Shown piece by piece: positions 9,121 to 16,532 of a stretch of 53,403 nucleotides of DNA. The stretch covers positions 1 to 53,403 of the forward strand of contig NZ_QWKK01000008.1 of assembly GCF_009911695.1 (NCBI RefSeq). Reading direction: 5' to 3'. Source of the stretch: Enterorhabdus sp. P55 (GTDB taxonomy: Bacteria; Actinomycetota; Coriobacteriia; Coriobacteriales; Eggerthellaceae). The notes under the pieces are model-generated. The model searched no databases. It had not been told where the DNA came from and saw nothing but the letters and a program-made list of their open reading frames with translations. How positions within the stretch are numbered: the first letter of the stretch is position 1; every line of letters begins with the position of its first letter. Both the position numbers and the translations under genes were made by a program.

Positions 9121-10341
9121 TCAGGCCTCCTCGATGACGAGGGCCCGCAGGATGCCGGGGGTGTCGTAGGCGCGCTTGCCGGCGCCCATGCCCACGCGCT
9201 CGATGACGAACCGCTCGGGCAGCGCCGCCCGGGTGCGTGCCGCAGCGGCGATGGCGGCGCCGGTGGGGGTGACCAGCTCGCCCTCGACCGCAGTCAGGCG
9301 CAGCGGCAGGCCTGCGGCCCGCACGATGTTGACCACCGCTGGCGCCGGCACGGGAATGAGCCCATGCTGGCAGCGCACTGTTCCGCGCCCCTCGGCAAGC
9401 TCGGTCACCACCACCTCGCCGATGCCCCGAGCGGCCAGATCGTCGAGGGCGACAGCCGCGGCCACGATGTCGGCGATGGAGTCGACGGCGCCCACCTCGT
9501 GGAAGTGCACCTGGTCAACGGGCACCCCGTGAGCCTCAGCCTCCGCCTGGGCGATGAGCTCGAATATGCGTCGGGCAAGCGCCCGCGCCCCCTCCGTCAG
9601 CACCGCCGCCTCCAGAATGGCGTTGATCTCCGCCATGCCGCGATGCTCGTGGCCATGCCCCGCGCCATGGGAGTGCCCGTGGAGGCCACCCTCGCCATGG
9701 TCGTGGACGCGGCCCTCGCCGCTGTCGTCGGCATCCTCCCGGGAGCGCCCGTGGAGGTGGCCGCAGGCGAGCTCGTGGACGCGGGGATCGGAGGCGGGCT
9801 CGTGGACGTGGGGGCCGGACGCGTCGGCGCCGGCGCCCCCGGGGATGCGAGGATCGGAGGCGTGAGGGGCGGAAGGGCCGACATGGGCGTAGGAATCACC
9901 GTGTTCGTGGAGAAGGGAGGAGCCAGCGCGCTCGCAGGAGGCGGCTGAGCCAGCGCGGCCGCGGCCCTCGCCGCTGTCGTCGGCATCCTCCTGGGAGCGC
10001 CCGTGGAGGTGGCCGCAGGCGGGCTTGTGGGCGTGGGGATCGGAGGAGGCGGCGCAGGACGCGTCGGCGCCGGCATGCTCGCGGGGCGCGGGGGCGGGAC
10101 CGTGGAGGTAGGCCAGGTCGTGGTCGTGGTTCTCATGGGCGGCGTCGAGCACCACGTCGAAGTCGCACACGTCCAGGCCTGACTTCACGACGCGACCGAT
10201 GCGCACCTCGAAGCCGTCGACCGGCAGGCTCGCGAGCGCCGCGCGCACGGCGTCCTCACTGGCGCCCGCGTCGAGGAGCGCCGCCACCGCCATGTCGCCG
10301 CTGATGCCCGATGAGCATTCCAGGTACAGCATCTTCCCCAT
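9121..10341 (-). CDS. larC: LarC nickel-insertion protein, LarC1 domain only, with His-rich insertion
   Basis: LarC inserts nickel into the pyridinium bis-thiocarboxylate nucleotide to form the nickel-pincer cofactor. The N-terminus MLYLECSSGISGDM, the VHFHEVGAVDSIADIV motif, CQHGLIPVPAPA, and GELVTPTGAAI identify it. Residues about 69-235 are a very large His/Asp/Gly-rich insertion containing two copies of CGHLHGRS followed by EDADDSGEGR. The protein stops at LRALVIEEA, exactly where LarC1 ends; the LarC2 domain, which binds CTP and normally begins near an ETNIDDM-like motif, is absent from all frames downstream. ATG 10341 follows GGAAGGGAAG; an ATG three codons later is possible. larB lies upstream, separated by three parS sites. 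Confidence 0.88.
   Translation of the reverse strand: MGKMLYLECSSGISGDMAVAALLDAGASEDAVRAALASLPVDGFEVRIGRVVKSGLDVCDFDVVLDAAHENHDHDLAYLHGPAPAPREHAGADASCAASSDPHAHKPACGHLHGRSQEDADDSGEGRGRAGSAASCERAGSSLLHEHGDSYAHVGPSAPHASDPRIPGGAGADASGPHVHEPASDPRVHELACGHLHGRSREDADDSGEGRVHDHGEGGLHGHSHGAGHGHEHRGMAEINAILEAAVLTEGARALARRIFELIAQAEAEAHGVPVDQVHFHEVGAVDSIADIVAAAVALDDLAARGIGEVVVTELAEGRGTVRCQHGLIPVPAPAVVNIVRAAGLPLRLTAVEGELVTPTGAAIAAAARTRAALPERFVIERVGMGAGKRAYDTPGILRALVIEEA
9709..10047. repeat. Direct repeat within the His-rich part of larC
   Basis: About 87 bases starting at 9709 and at 9961 are near-identical, both beginning GCGGCCCTCGCCGCTGTCGT. The offset of 252 bp equals 84 codons, so the duplication is in frame and doubles a His-rich segment of LarC. 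Confidence 0.8.
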
Positions 10342-10392
10342 GTTCCGCTTCCCTTCCTCAGCGAGCACGCGCCCGCCAAACTCGCAAACAAG

Positions 10393-10408
10393 TGTTTCAC
10401 GTGAAACA
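10393..10408. promoter_or_regulatory. parS: parS site 1 (ParB binding)
   Basis: TGTTTCACGTGAAACA is a perfect match to the canonical 16-bp ParB-binding palindrome used for chromosome segregation and SMC loading. First of three in a 113-bp span between larC and larB. Confidence 0.95.
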
Positions 10409-10436
10409 TTTCTCCGCACCAAAACGCCCAAACGAA

Positions 10437-10452
10437 TGTTTCACGTGAAACA
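10437..10452. promoter_or_regulatory. parS: parS site 2 (ParB binding)
   Basis: A second perfect TGTTTCACGTGAAACA, starting 44 bp after the first site. Confidence 0.95.
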
Positions 10453-10489
10453 TTTTCAACCTGCCAGGCACCCCCCCACCGTGCGAGGA

Positions 10490-10505
10490 TGTTTCACGTG
10501 AAACA
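10490..10505. promoter_or_regulatory. parS: parS site 3 within a 34-bp palindrome
   Basis: A third perfect TGTTTCACGTGAAACA, starting 53 bp after the second. Here the symmetry continues: GTGCGAGG (10481-10488) and CCTCGCAC (10507-10514) flank it, giving a 34-bp palindrome (10481-10514) with one mismatched pair. Confidence 0.95.
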
Positions 10506-10630
10506 CCCTCGCACGCCTCGGGCTCGGCCGCGGTCAGCTCGACGAACGCCAGACACCAGGCACGACGAGGCGCGGCACCCAACGCGGTGCCACGGCGCAC
10601 CCTGGCCCCACCCGAAGCTCGCCGAGCGCC

Positions 10631-11512
10631 TCAGCGCAGGTGGTTGATGAGGCTCGCCTGGTAAGCCGCGCCGAAGCCGTTGTCGATGTTGACCACCGAC
10701 ACCCCGCTCGCGCACGAGTTGAGCATGGCGAGGAGCGCCGTCATGCCACCGAATGACGCCCCATAGCCGACGCTCGTGGGCACGGCGATGACCGGGCATG
10801 AGACCAGACCGCCGACCACCGAGGCCAGGGCCCCCTCCATGCCCGCCACGGCCACCACCACCCGCGCGCGGGCGAGCACGTCAGCCTGCGCAAGCAGGCG
10901 GTGAACGCCTGCGACGCCCACGTCATAGAGCCGCGTGACGCGGTTGCCCAGGAACTCGGCCGTGAGGGCTGCCTCCTCGGCCACGGGCACATCGCTCGTG
11001 CCGGCCGCCGCGACGACGATCTCCCCCACGCCGTCAGGCTCGGGCATGCCGCCCACCACCCCCAGCCGAGCCTCGGCGAAGTACGTCAGCGCCAGCGCAG
11101 GCGCCGGGCCGTCGACGGATGCGGCAAGCGCGGGAGCAGGCACAAGGGCCCCGAGAGCCGCTGGAGCGCCAGCCTCAGACGCGTCCCGCACGGCTCCCCC
11201 GCCGCCGGCCGCCCCGCCTGAGAGCGCGTCGGCCACGGCGGCGGCCTTTCCATCATCGAGGCGCGTGATGAGTACCCGCGGCTGGCCCGATGCGACGAGC
11301 GCCTGGCAGATGCCCGCTATCTGCGCGGCCGTCTTGCCCTCGCCGTAGACCACCTCGGCCACGCCCTGGCGAACGCCCCGGTGGGTGTCCACCTTCGCAT
11401 AGCCCAGATCGGCGAAGGGCGCCGTCTTGCAGCGGGCCAGCGCCTCCTCGACGGATGCCTCCCCCGCAGCCACCGCTGCGAGCAGCGCCCTCAGACCAGC
11501 CTCATCCACCAC
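10631..11512 (-). CDS. larB: LarB, nicotinate-AD carboxylase/hydrolase of nickel-pincer cofactor synthesis
   Basis: LarB carboxylates the pyridinium ring of nicotinic acid adenine dinucleotide and hydrolyses the phosphoanhydride. The roughly 293-residue protein has an N-terminal helical region followed by a PurE-like carboxylase domain. Typical motifs are [27 protein letters not shown] in outline, [52 protein letters not shown] and the C-terminal [10 protein letters not shown]. The start is one of two consecutive GTG codons (11512 or 11509), preceded by GAGAGGGAG. Transcription is probably from the MerR-type promoter at 11642-11672. Confidence 0.93.
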   Translation of the reverse strand: MVDEAGLRALLAAVAAGEASVEEALARCKTAPFADLGYAKVDTHRGVRQGVAEVVYGEGKTAAQIAGICQALVASGQPRVLITRLDDGKAAAVADALSGGAAGGGGAVRDASEAGAPAALGALVPAPALAASVDGPAPALALTYFAEARLGVVGGMPEPDGVGEIVVAAAGTSDVPVAEEAALTAEFLGNRVTRLYDVGVAGVHRLLAQADVLARARVVVAVAGMEGALASVVGGLVSCPVIAVPTSVGYGASFGGMTALLAMLNSCASGVSVVNIDNGFGAAYQASLINHLR

Positions 11513-11931
11513 ACGCTCCCTCTCTCGTCTGCGATAGCGCCGCGCGTTGAATCCGCGCCCGCCACCTGCGCCGCACGTCCTCGCAGGCCTCGCGCCGCCA
11601 GCAGCGCGTCCGCACGGCCGCAAGGCGCTCCAGCGCTCCACATTACAGCACTTGAAGCAAACTCCAAGTCAAGAATTCTCGCACTCGCAGCCAAAAAGGC
11701 GTGCTGGCCGAGACTCTTTCCGCAAGACACTGCCCGCCGCTCACTGCCGACCTGGGAAAACGTCCCGCGAAAGAGCGACCACCCGCAAAGTAGGCGCCCC
11801 GCGCCCGCGAAAACCGCCCTCACCCCTCGGATAGCTCGCAACAATGGCTCCGAACCGCGCCCCGAGCGCACGCCGCCCCGCCAGGCAGGACCGGGCGGGG
11901 CGGCGGAACGGGCTCTGAGGGACAAAGCGCA
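11513..11931. other. Gene-free interval between larB and merR
   Basis: This 419-bp stretch holds the larB promoter and a GC-rich inverted repeat near 11870-11908 just after the merR stop, which may act as a terminator but lacks a T-run. No convincing coding frame was seen. Confidence 0.6.
11642..11672 (-). promoter_or_regulatory. MerR-type promoter of larB
   Basis: Leftward TTGACT (11672-11667) and TGTAAT (11647-11642) are separated by 19 bp, the over-long spacing that MerR activators correct by twisting DNA. The spacer contains the dyad CTTGGAGTTTGCTTCAAG. Aligned with the merR promoter at 12360-12390 without gaps, 22 of 31 positions are identical, which argues for one shared regulator. Confidence 0.75.
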
Positions 11932-12306
11932 CTACTTCAGAATATCGCGCTCATGCTCCATGATGTCCTCGTAATGGTCGATCTTGTAGTCGAGGCGACC
12001 CAGCGCGTCCTCAAGCTCGACGATGCGCCGGCGGATGTCCTCGCGCTGGCTCTGCAGGATGGCCTTGCGGCGTTCCATGGTCTCATCGCCACGATAGAAG
12101 AGATCCATGTATTCGGTGAGCGCCTCGATGGACATGCCCGCGTCGCGCATGCATTTGACGAACTCGACCGTCTTGCAGTTCGCCTCGTTGTAGTCGCGAA
12201 TGCCGCTGGCATTGCGGGGGATGCCCTGGAGAATGCCGATGCGCTCGTAATAGCGAAGCGTGTCGGCGGAGATCCCGTAGCGTTTGCTTACTTCAGCGAT
12301 CTTCAT
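11932..12306 (-). CDS. MerR-family transcriptional regulator, AdhR-like
   Basis: This 124-residue protein has the MerR winged helix (IAEVSKRYGISADTLRYYERIG), a GIRDYNEANCKTVEF linker, and a C-terminal dimerisation coiled coil from about residue 80. Cys52 in EFVKCMRDAGMSIEAL matches the reactive cysteine position of Bacillus AdhR, which senses aldehydes and other electrophiles; the metal-binding cysteines of MerR or CueR are missing. Its own promoter has a 19-bp spacer with a dyad, so autoregulation is likely, and the larB promoter downstream has the same layout. The inducer is unknown. Confidence 0.88.
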   Translation of the reverse strand: MKIAEVSKRYGISADTLRYYERIGILQGIPRNASGIRDYNEANCKTVEFVKCMRDAGMSIEALTEYMDLFYRGDETMERRKAILQSQREDIRRRIVELEDALGRLDYKIDHYEDIMEHERDILK

Positions 12307-12359
12307 AGTGCTAAGTGCTCCTTGCAGTGCAGGTGAAACCAGCCCAGGAGGGCACCCCT

Positions 12360-12390
12360 ATTAGACCACATAGAGTTAACTTCATGTCAA
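12360..12390 (-). promoter_or_regulatory. MerR-type autoregulatory promoter
   Basis: Leftward TTGACA (12390-12385) and TCTAAT (12365-12360) are 19 bp apart. The spacer is centred on the dyad ACATGAAGTTAACTCTATGT, which is symmetric except for two pairs. It lies about 55 bases upstream of the merR start. Confidence 0.75.
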
Positions 12391-12467
12391 GTTTGACAGC
12401 CCAATTTTCTTAAGAAGCCCCCGCGTATGGATGCGTTTCGGCCCGAAAGCCGTCCAAGCGCGCCCTC

Positions 12468-12755
12468 TCAGGCCCCCATGCTCGCCTGAACCGCCGACCA
12501 CAGGGAGAACGAGACCACCGCCAGCGCGACGATCACGATGCTCACGACCACCTTCGCCGCCACCGGCCACCCGGAGCGCCACATGAGCACAAGCCCCACG
12601 GGCCAGAAGACCACCAGCAGGAAGATGATCCAGAAGTTATCCTCGTACCATCGCTTGCCACCGGCCTCCTTGACGATGGCGTTGGCCTGCTCGCGGCTGC
12701 GCTGAGCCTTGTGAGTCCAGTCGCCAGCGCGGCGACCGCTCGAATCGTTTGCCAT
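12468..12755 (-). CDS. Small membrane protein of unknown function
   Basis: I do not recognise a family. The 95 residues comprise a charged N-terminal third (through GGKRWYEDNFW) and two hydrophobic segments, about residues 42-58 (FWIIFLLVVFWPVGLVLMW) and 65-85 (VAAKVVVSIVIVALAVVSF), consistent with a hairpin membrane protein. Trp-rich segment borders and a conserved-looking WPVGLVLMWR turn argue for a real protein. It is flanked by the merR promoter downstream and gatB upstream, with a nested hairpin at 12781-12843 between it and gatB. Confidence 0.7.
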   Translation of the reverse strand: MANDSSGRRAGDWTHKAQRSREQANAIVKEAGGKRWYEDNFWIIFLLVVFWPVGLVLMWRSGWPVAAKVVVSIVIVALAVVSFSLWSAVQASMGA

Positions 12756-12780
12756 GGTAAGACCCCCTCTGCGTGAAGAA

Positions 12781-12843
12781 GCGCCCTCGGCGCGGGCTTT
12801 CGGCTCATGCTATCACCGAAAGGCTCATCGATGCCGAGGGCGC
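12781..12843. terminator. Nested stem-loop after gatB
   Basis: Outer arms GCGCCCTCGGC (12781-12791) and GCCGAGGGCGC (12833-12843) pair perfectly over 11 bp, and an inner pair CTTTCGG/CCGAAAG (12797-12803, 12816-12822) lies within. It sits just downstream of the leftward gatCAB operon. There is no T-run, so it may be a processing or termination structure, or part of the leader of the small membrane protein. Confidence 0.45.
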
Positions 12844-12889
12844 TCTTCCGTGGCCCAACCGTTACGGGCGACCGCCCGCGGTGCCTCCG

Positions 12890-14485
12890 CTAGCCCAGCT
12901 TCTGCTCGAGCAGCTCGTTGATCACCTTGGGGTTGCCCTGCCCCTTCATGGCCTTCATGCACTGGCCCACGAAGAATCCGATGAGGCCGGTCTTGCCGCC
13001 ACGGTACTGCTCCACCTTGTCGGGGTTGGCGGCGAGCACCTCGTCCACCACCGCCTCGATGGCCCCGGTGTCGGACACCTGGCGCATGCCGCGCGCCTCC
13101 ACGATGGCCGCCGGGTCGGCGTCGTCGGCGATTACCGCGGCGAAGACCTCCTTGGCCTGCTTGGACGAGATGGCGTCCTCGGCCACAAGCCCCACGAGCT
13201 CGAGCGCGCGGGCCGGCGTGAGGCGCGCGAACACCCCGTCGAAGCCGCTCGGCGCGCCGTCGGAGCCGTCGTGGGTGTTCACATAGCCCGTCGCGTCATT
13301 GATGACGAGGTTCGCGAGCGGCTTGGCCAGCCGGGCGGCGTCGCCTGCGGCCTGGGCCATGGCCTCGTCGAAGAAGGCCGCCGTGGCGCGGTGCTCCACG
13401 AGGTGGCGCGCGTCGTAGGCGGACAACCCGTACGCCTCGGCGTAGCGGGCCGCCTTCTCGTGCGGCAGCTCGGGCAGCTTAGCGCGGACGCCCTCGATGA
13501 ACTCGTCGGTGAGGTCGTAAGGCGCCAGATCCGGCTCAGGGAACAGGCGGTAGTCGTCGGCGGTCTCCTTCACGCGCATGACGATGGTGCGCTTGGCGGA
13601 CGGATCCCAGTGGCGCGTCTCCTGGTAGATGACGCCGCCCTCCTCAAGCACCTCGGCCTGACGGCAGATCTCGTAGGCCAAGCCGTCGTGGAGGTTCTTG
13701 AAGGAGTTCATGTTCTTGAGCTCGGTCTTGGTGCCCAGGCCCGTGGTGCCGCGGCGGCGCAGCGACACGTTGCCGTCGCAGCGCAGGCTTCCCTCCTCCA
13801 TGGAGCAGTCGGAGATGCCGATGGCCAGGTAGATCTGGCGCAGCTTCTGCATGAACAGGCGCGCCTCCTCAGGCGTGCGCAGGTCGGGCTCGGTCACCAG
13901 CTCGATGAGCGGCGTGCCGGCGCGGTTGTAGTCCACGAGCGAGTGCGTGGCCCCGGCGATGCGACCCTCGCCGCCGCCGAGGTGCACCATCTTGCCGGCG
14001 TCCTCCTCCATGTGGATGCGCGTGATGCCCACGTGGGCCACATACCCGTCCTCGGTGCGGGTGACGTTGCCGCGCGACTCGCCGACGGCCACGCCGTCGA
14101 GGTCGATGCGCTCGCCCGCCGCCGGGCCGTCCACGTCCAGGTCCAGGTGCCCGCGCATGCAGAACGCGACGGGGCCCTGGGTGGTCTGGAAGTTCTTCGC
14201 CATGTCGGGGTACATGTAGTTCTTGCGGTAGAACATCGAGTGCTTCTCGATGTCGCAGTTGGTGGCCAGGCCCGCCAGCACGATGGACTCGATGGCCGCA
14301 CGGTTGGGCACGGGAAGCGCCCCGGGCAGCCCCAGGCACACCGGGCAGGTGTGGGTGTTGGGCGCCGCGCCGAACTCCAGCTTGCAGCCGCAGAACATCT
14401 TGGTGTTGAGGGTGGTCAGTTCGGCGTGGATCTCCAGGCCGATGACGGCCTCCCAGTCGCGCAGGACCTCTTCCAGCTTCCTCAC
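12890..14485 (-). CDS. gatB: Aspartyl/glutamyl-tRNA amidotransferase subunit B
   Basis: GatB binds and phosphorylates misacylated Glu-tRNA(Gln) or Asp-tRNA(Asn) within GatCAB. The 531-residue protein has VIGLEIHAELTT, a zinc site of the form CGC and CPVC (MFCGCKLEF to THTCPVCLGLPG), YYPD-type MYPDMAKNFQ, and the C-terminal YqeY-like tail with VGQCMKAMKGQGNP. It is somewhat longer than the usual 475-480 residues. GTG 14485 is the start; gatA ends two bases upstream, so the three gat genes form one leftward unit. Confidence 0.95.
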   Translation of the reverse strand: MRKLEEVLRDWEAVIGLEIHAELTTLNTKMFCGCKLEFGAAPNTHTCPVCLGLPGALPVPNRAAIESIVLAGLATNCDIEKHSMFYRKNYMYPDMAKNFQTTQGPVAFCMRGHLDLDVDGPAAGERIDLDGVAVGESRGNVTRTEDGYVAHVGITRIHMEEDAGKMVHLGGGEGRIAGATHSLVDYNRAGTPLIELVTEPDLRTPEEARLFMQKLRQIYLAIGISDCSMEEGSLRCDGNVSLRRRGTTGLGTKTELKNMNSFKNLHDGLAYEICRQAEVLEEGGVIYQETRHWDPSAKRTIVMRVKETADDYRLFPEPDLAPYDLTDEFIEGVRAKLPELPHEKAARYAEAYGLSAYDARHLVEHRATAAFFDEAMAQAAGDAARLAKPLANLVINDATGYVNTHDGSDGAPSGFDGVFARLTPARALELVGLVAEDAISSKQAKEVFAAVIADDADPAAIVEARGMRQVSDTGAIEAVVDEVLAANPDKVEQYRGGKTGLIGFFVGQCMKAMKGQGNPKVINELLEQKLG

Positions 14486-14487
14486 GG

Positions 14488-15981
14488 CTACTCACCGGCC
14501 TTTCCGTCAGCGAAGGCGGGGGCTACCGGCGCCGGCCCGAAGGCCAGCTCCAGCGCCGCGGCCGCCCGCAGCATGTTGGCGTCCTTGAAGGGCGGCGCGA
14601 TGAGCTGCACGCCCACGGGCATCCCCGTGTCCGCGCCGAGCCCCACGGGCACGGACATGCCGCCGTTGCCCGCGATGTTGATGGAGATGGTGAACATGTC
14701 GGAGAGGTACATCTCCGTCGGGTCGCCGATCTCACCGAACTTGAAGGCGGTGCGCGGCGCCACCGGCGCGAGGATCACGTCTACCTTCTCATAGGCCTCC
14801 AGGTAGTCGCGCGTGATGAGGGTGCGCACCTGCTGGGCCGGGTAGTAGTAGCGATCGTAGACGCCGGCGGACAAGAGGTAGCTGCCGAGCATGATGCGAC
14901 GGCGCGCCTCCGGCCCGAAGCCGTGCTCGCGGCTGGCCTCGTACTGGCTGCCGAGGTCGGAATGGCCCGGATCGCAGTAGCCGTAGCGCACCGAGTCGAA
15001 GCGCGCCAGGTTGGAGAAGGCCTCGCAGGGGCCGAGCACGTAGTAGGCGCTCATGGCGGCGCGGGCGTGGGGCAGCTCCACCTCCACGAGCTCGGCGCCG
15101 GCGGCCTCGAGCGCGGAGGCGGCGGCCTCCACCTTGGCCTTGACCTCAGGCGCGAGGCCCTCGGCCTCCAGGAACGCGGGCACGACGCCCACGCGCAGGC
15201 CGCGCGCGCCGTCGGCCAGGTTGGCCGTGAAGTCCACGTCGCACGGCTGGCTCGTGCAGTCCAGCTCGTCGCGGCCGACGATGGCGTTCAGGGCGAGCGC
15301 CGCGTCGGCCACCGAGCGGGCGAACGGGCCCACCTGGTCAAGCGAGCTGCCGAAGGCCACCACGCCGTAGCGCGAGACCATGCCGTAGGTGGGCTTGACT
15401 GCCACGATGCCGCAGAACGAGCCGGGCTGGCGGATGGAGCCGCCCGTGTCCGACCCGAGCGTCACCGGCACGAGGCCTGCGGCGACAGCCGCCGCGCTGC
15501 CGCCCGACGAGCCGCCGGGCACGCGCTCGAGGTCCCACGGGTTGCGCGTGGGGCCGAAGGCCGAGGTCTCGGTGGAGCTGCCGAAGGCGAACTCGTCCAT
15601 GTTGAGCTTACCGATGGGCAGCGCGCCGGCGTCGAGCGTGCGCTGGACGCAGGTGGCCGTGTAGGGCGACACGTAGTCGCGCAACATGTTCGACGAGCAG
15701 GTGGTGCGCGTGCCCGTGAGGTTCATGTTGTCCTTGTAGCCCACCGGCACGCCGGCGAGCGGGCCCAGCTCAGCCAGGCGCCCCTCAGCCACGGCCGCAT
15801 CCACACGCGCGGCGGCCTGGAGGGCCAGATCCTCGGTGACCTGGAGAAACGCGTGCACCGCCTCATCGGCGGCGGAGATGCGCTCCAAGGAGCCGCGCGC
15901 CACCTCGGCGGCGGAGAACTCCTTGGCCGCGAGCCCGGCCTGGATCTCGGCAACGGACATCTCCCCGAAGCTGCGAGCCAT
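14488..15981 (-). CDS. gatA: Aspartyl/glutamyl-tRNA amidotransferase subunit A
   Basis: GatA is the amidase that releases ammonia from glutamine for tRNA-dependent amidation. The 497-residue protein has the amidase-signature triad: Lys in GVPVGYKDN, Ser in the PGGSSGGSAA loop and Ser in LGSDTGGSIRQP. Other family segments are KLNMDEFAFGSSTE and the C-terminal PVGVQLIAPPF. Its ATG overlaps the gatC stop by one base (TGATG). Confidence 0.96.
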   Translation of the reverse strand: MARSFGEMSVAEIQAGLAAKEFSAAEVARGSLERISAADEAVHAFLQVTEDLALQAAARVDAAVAEGRLAELGPLAGVPVGYKDNMNLTGTRTTCSSNMLRDYVSPYTATCVQRTLDAGALPIGKLNMDEFAFGSSTETSAFGPTRNPWDLERVPGGSSGGSAAAVAAGLVPVTLGSDTGGSIRQPGSFCGIVAVKPTYGMVSRYGVVAFGSSLDQVGPFARSVADAALALNAIVGRDELDCTSQPCDVDFTANLADGARGLRVGVVPAFLEAEGLAPEVKAKVEAAASALEAAGAELVEVELPHARAAMSAYYVLGPCEAFSNLARFDSVRYGYCDPGHSDLGSQYEASREHGFGPEARRRIMLGSYLLSAGVYDRYYYPAQQVRTLITRDYLEAYEKVDVILAPVAPRTAFKFGEIGDPTEMYLSDMFTISINIAGNGGMSVPVGLGADTGMPVGVQLIAPPFKDANMLRAAAALELAFGPAPVAPAFADGKAGE

Positions 15982-16292
15982 CAGCGGTCACCTCCCTCGC
16001 CGAGGATGGACGGGATGAGGAAGCTGCCGTCCTCCTGCTTGGGCGCGTTGGAGAGCGCCGTCTCCTGGGTGAAGCCGGCGCGCTCGACGTCATCGCGCAT
16101 GACGTTGGAGAGGTCGCCGATGGGGTGGAAGGTGGGCTCGACCCCGTCGAGATCGTACTCGGTGATGGGCGCGAGGCTGTCGATGATGGCGTTGAGGTCG
16201 GCCGTCATGGTGACGACCTCCTCGGCAGACAGCCCGATGCGCGCGTACTCGGCGATGCCGCGCACGTCGTGTTCGGTGAGGTGTTGGGTCAT
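15981..16292 (-). CDS. gatC: Aspartyl/glutamyl-tRNA amidotransferase subunit C
   Basis: GatC is a small strap that stabilises the GatA-GatB complex. The 103-residue protein begins TQHLTEHDVRGIAEYARIGL and includes LNAIIDSLAPITEYDLDGVEPTFHP and the C-terminal FLIPSILGEGG. ATG 16292 is chosen by family length; the upstream open frame is not conserved-looking. It is the first gene of gatCAB, divergent from the serpin gene; TATCAT near 16333-16338 could be its -10 element. Confidence 0.93.
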   Translation of the reverse strand: MTQHLTEHDVRGIAEYARIGLSAEEVVTMTADLNAIIDSLAPITEYDLDGVEPTFHPIGDLSNVMRDDVERAGFTQETALSNAPKQEDGSFLIPSILGEGGDR

Positions 16293-16532
16293 GGAGAGCT
16301 GCCCCGCTTTCGTCGGTGGATTCAACCTGCTTATGATAGCAAAGGCGCGACGGAGCGGACGGGATCGGAGGCAGCCGGACGAGAATTCGCGGATGGTGAC
16401 GCACGGCGGGGCACGGAGCTTCAACGGAGGCCGCCCGACGACGGAGCGAGACGGCAACGGAGGCCCGACGGATGGCAGCCCGCGCTCGCGCGCCGTGGTA
16501 GGATGGGGCATCCGATCGAACAGGAGGCGCCC

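Noticed and set aside
9966-10047. CRISPR or minisatellite reading of the larC repeat
   Set aside because: Only two copies 252 bp apart, in frame within a coding His-rich insert.
10397-10600. Small frame reading MFHVKH and VSRETS
   Set aside because: These words are simply the translation of parS sites; no gene is supported.
11491-11925. 144-residue leftward frame between merR and larB
   Set aside because: It overlaps larB, covers the larB promoter, and has Arg/Ala-rich sequence with no ribosome-binding site.
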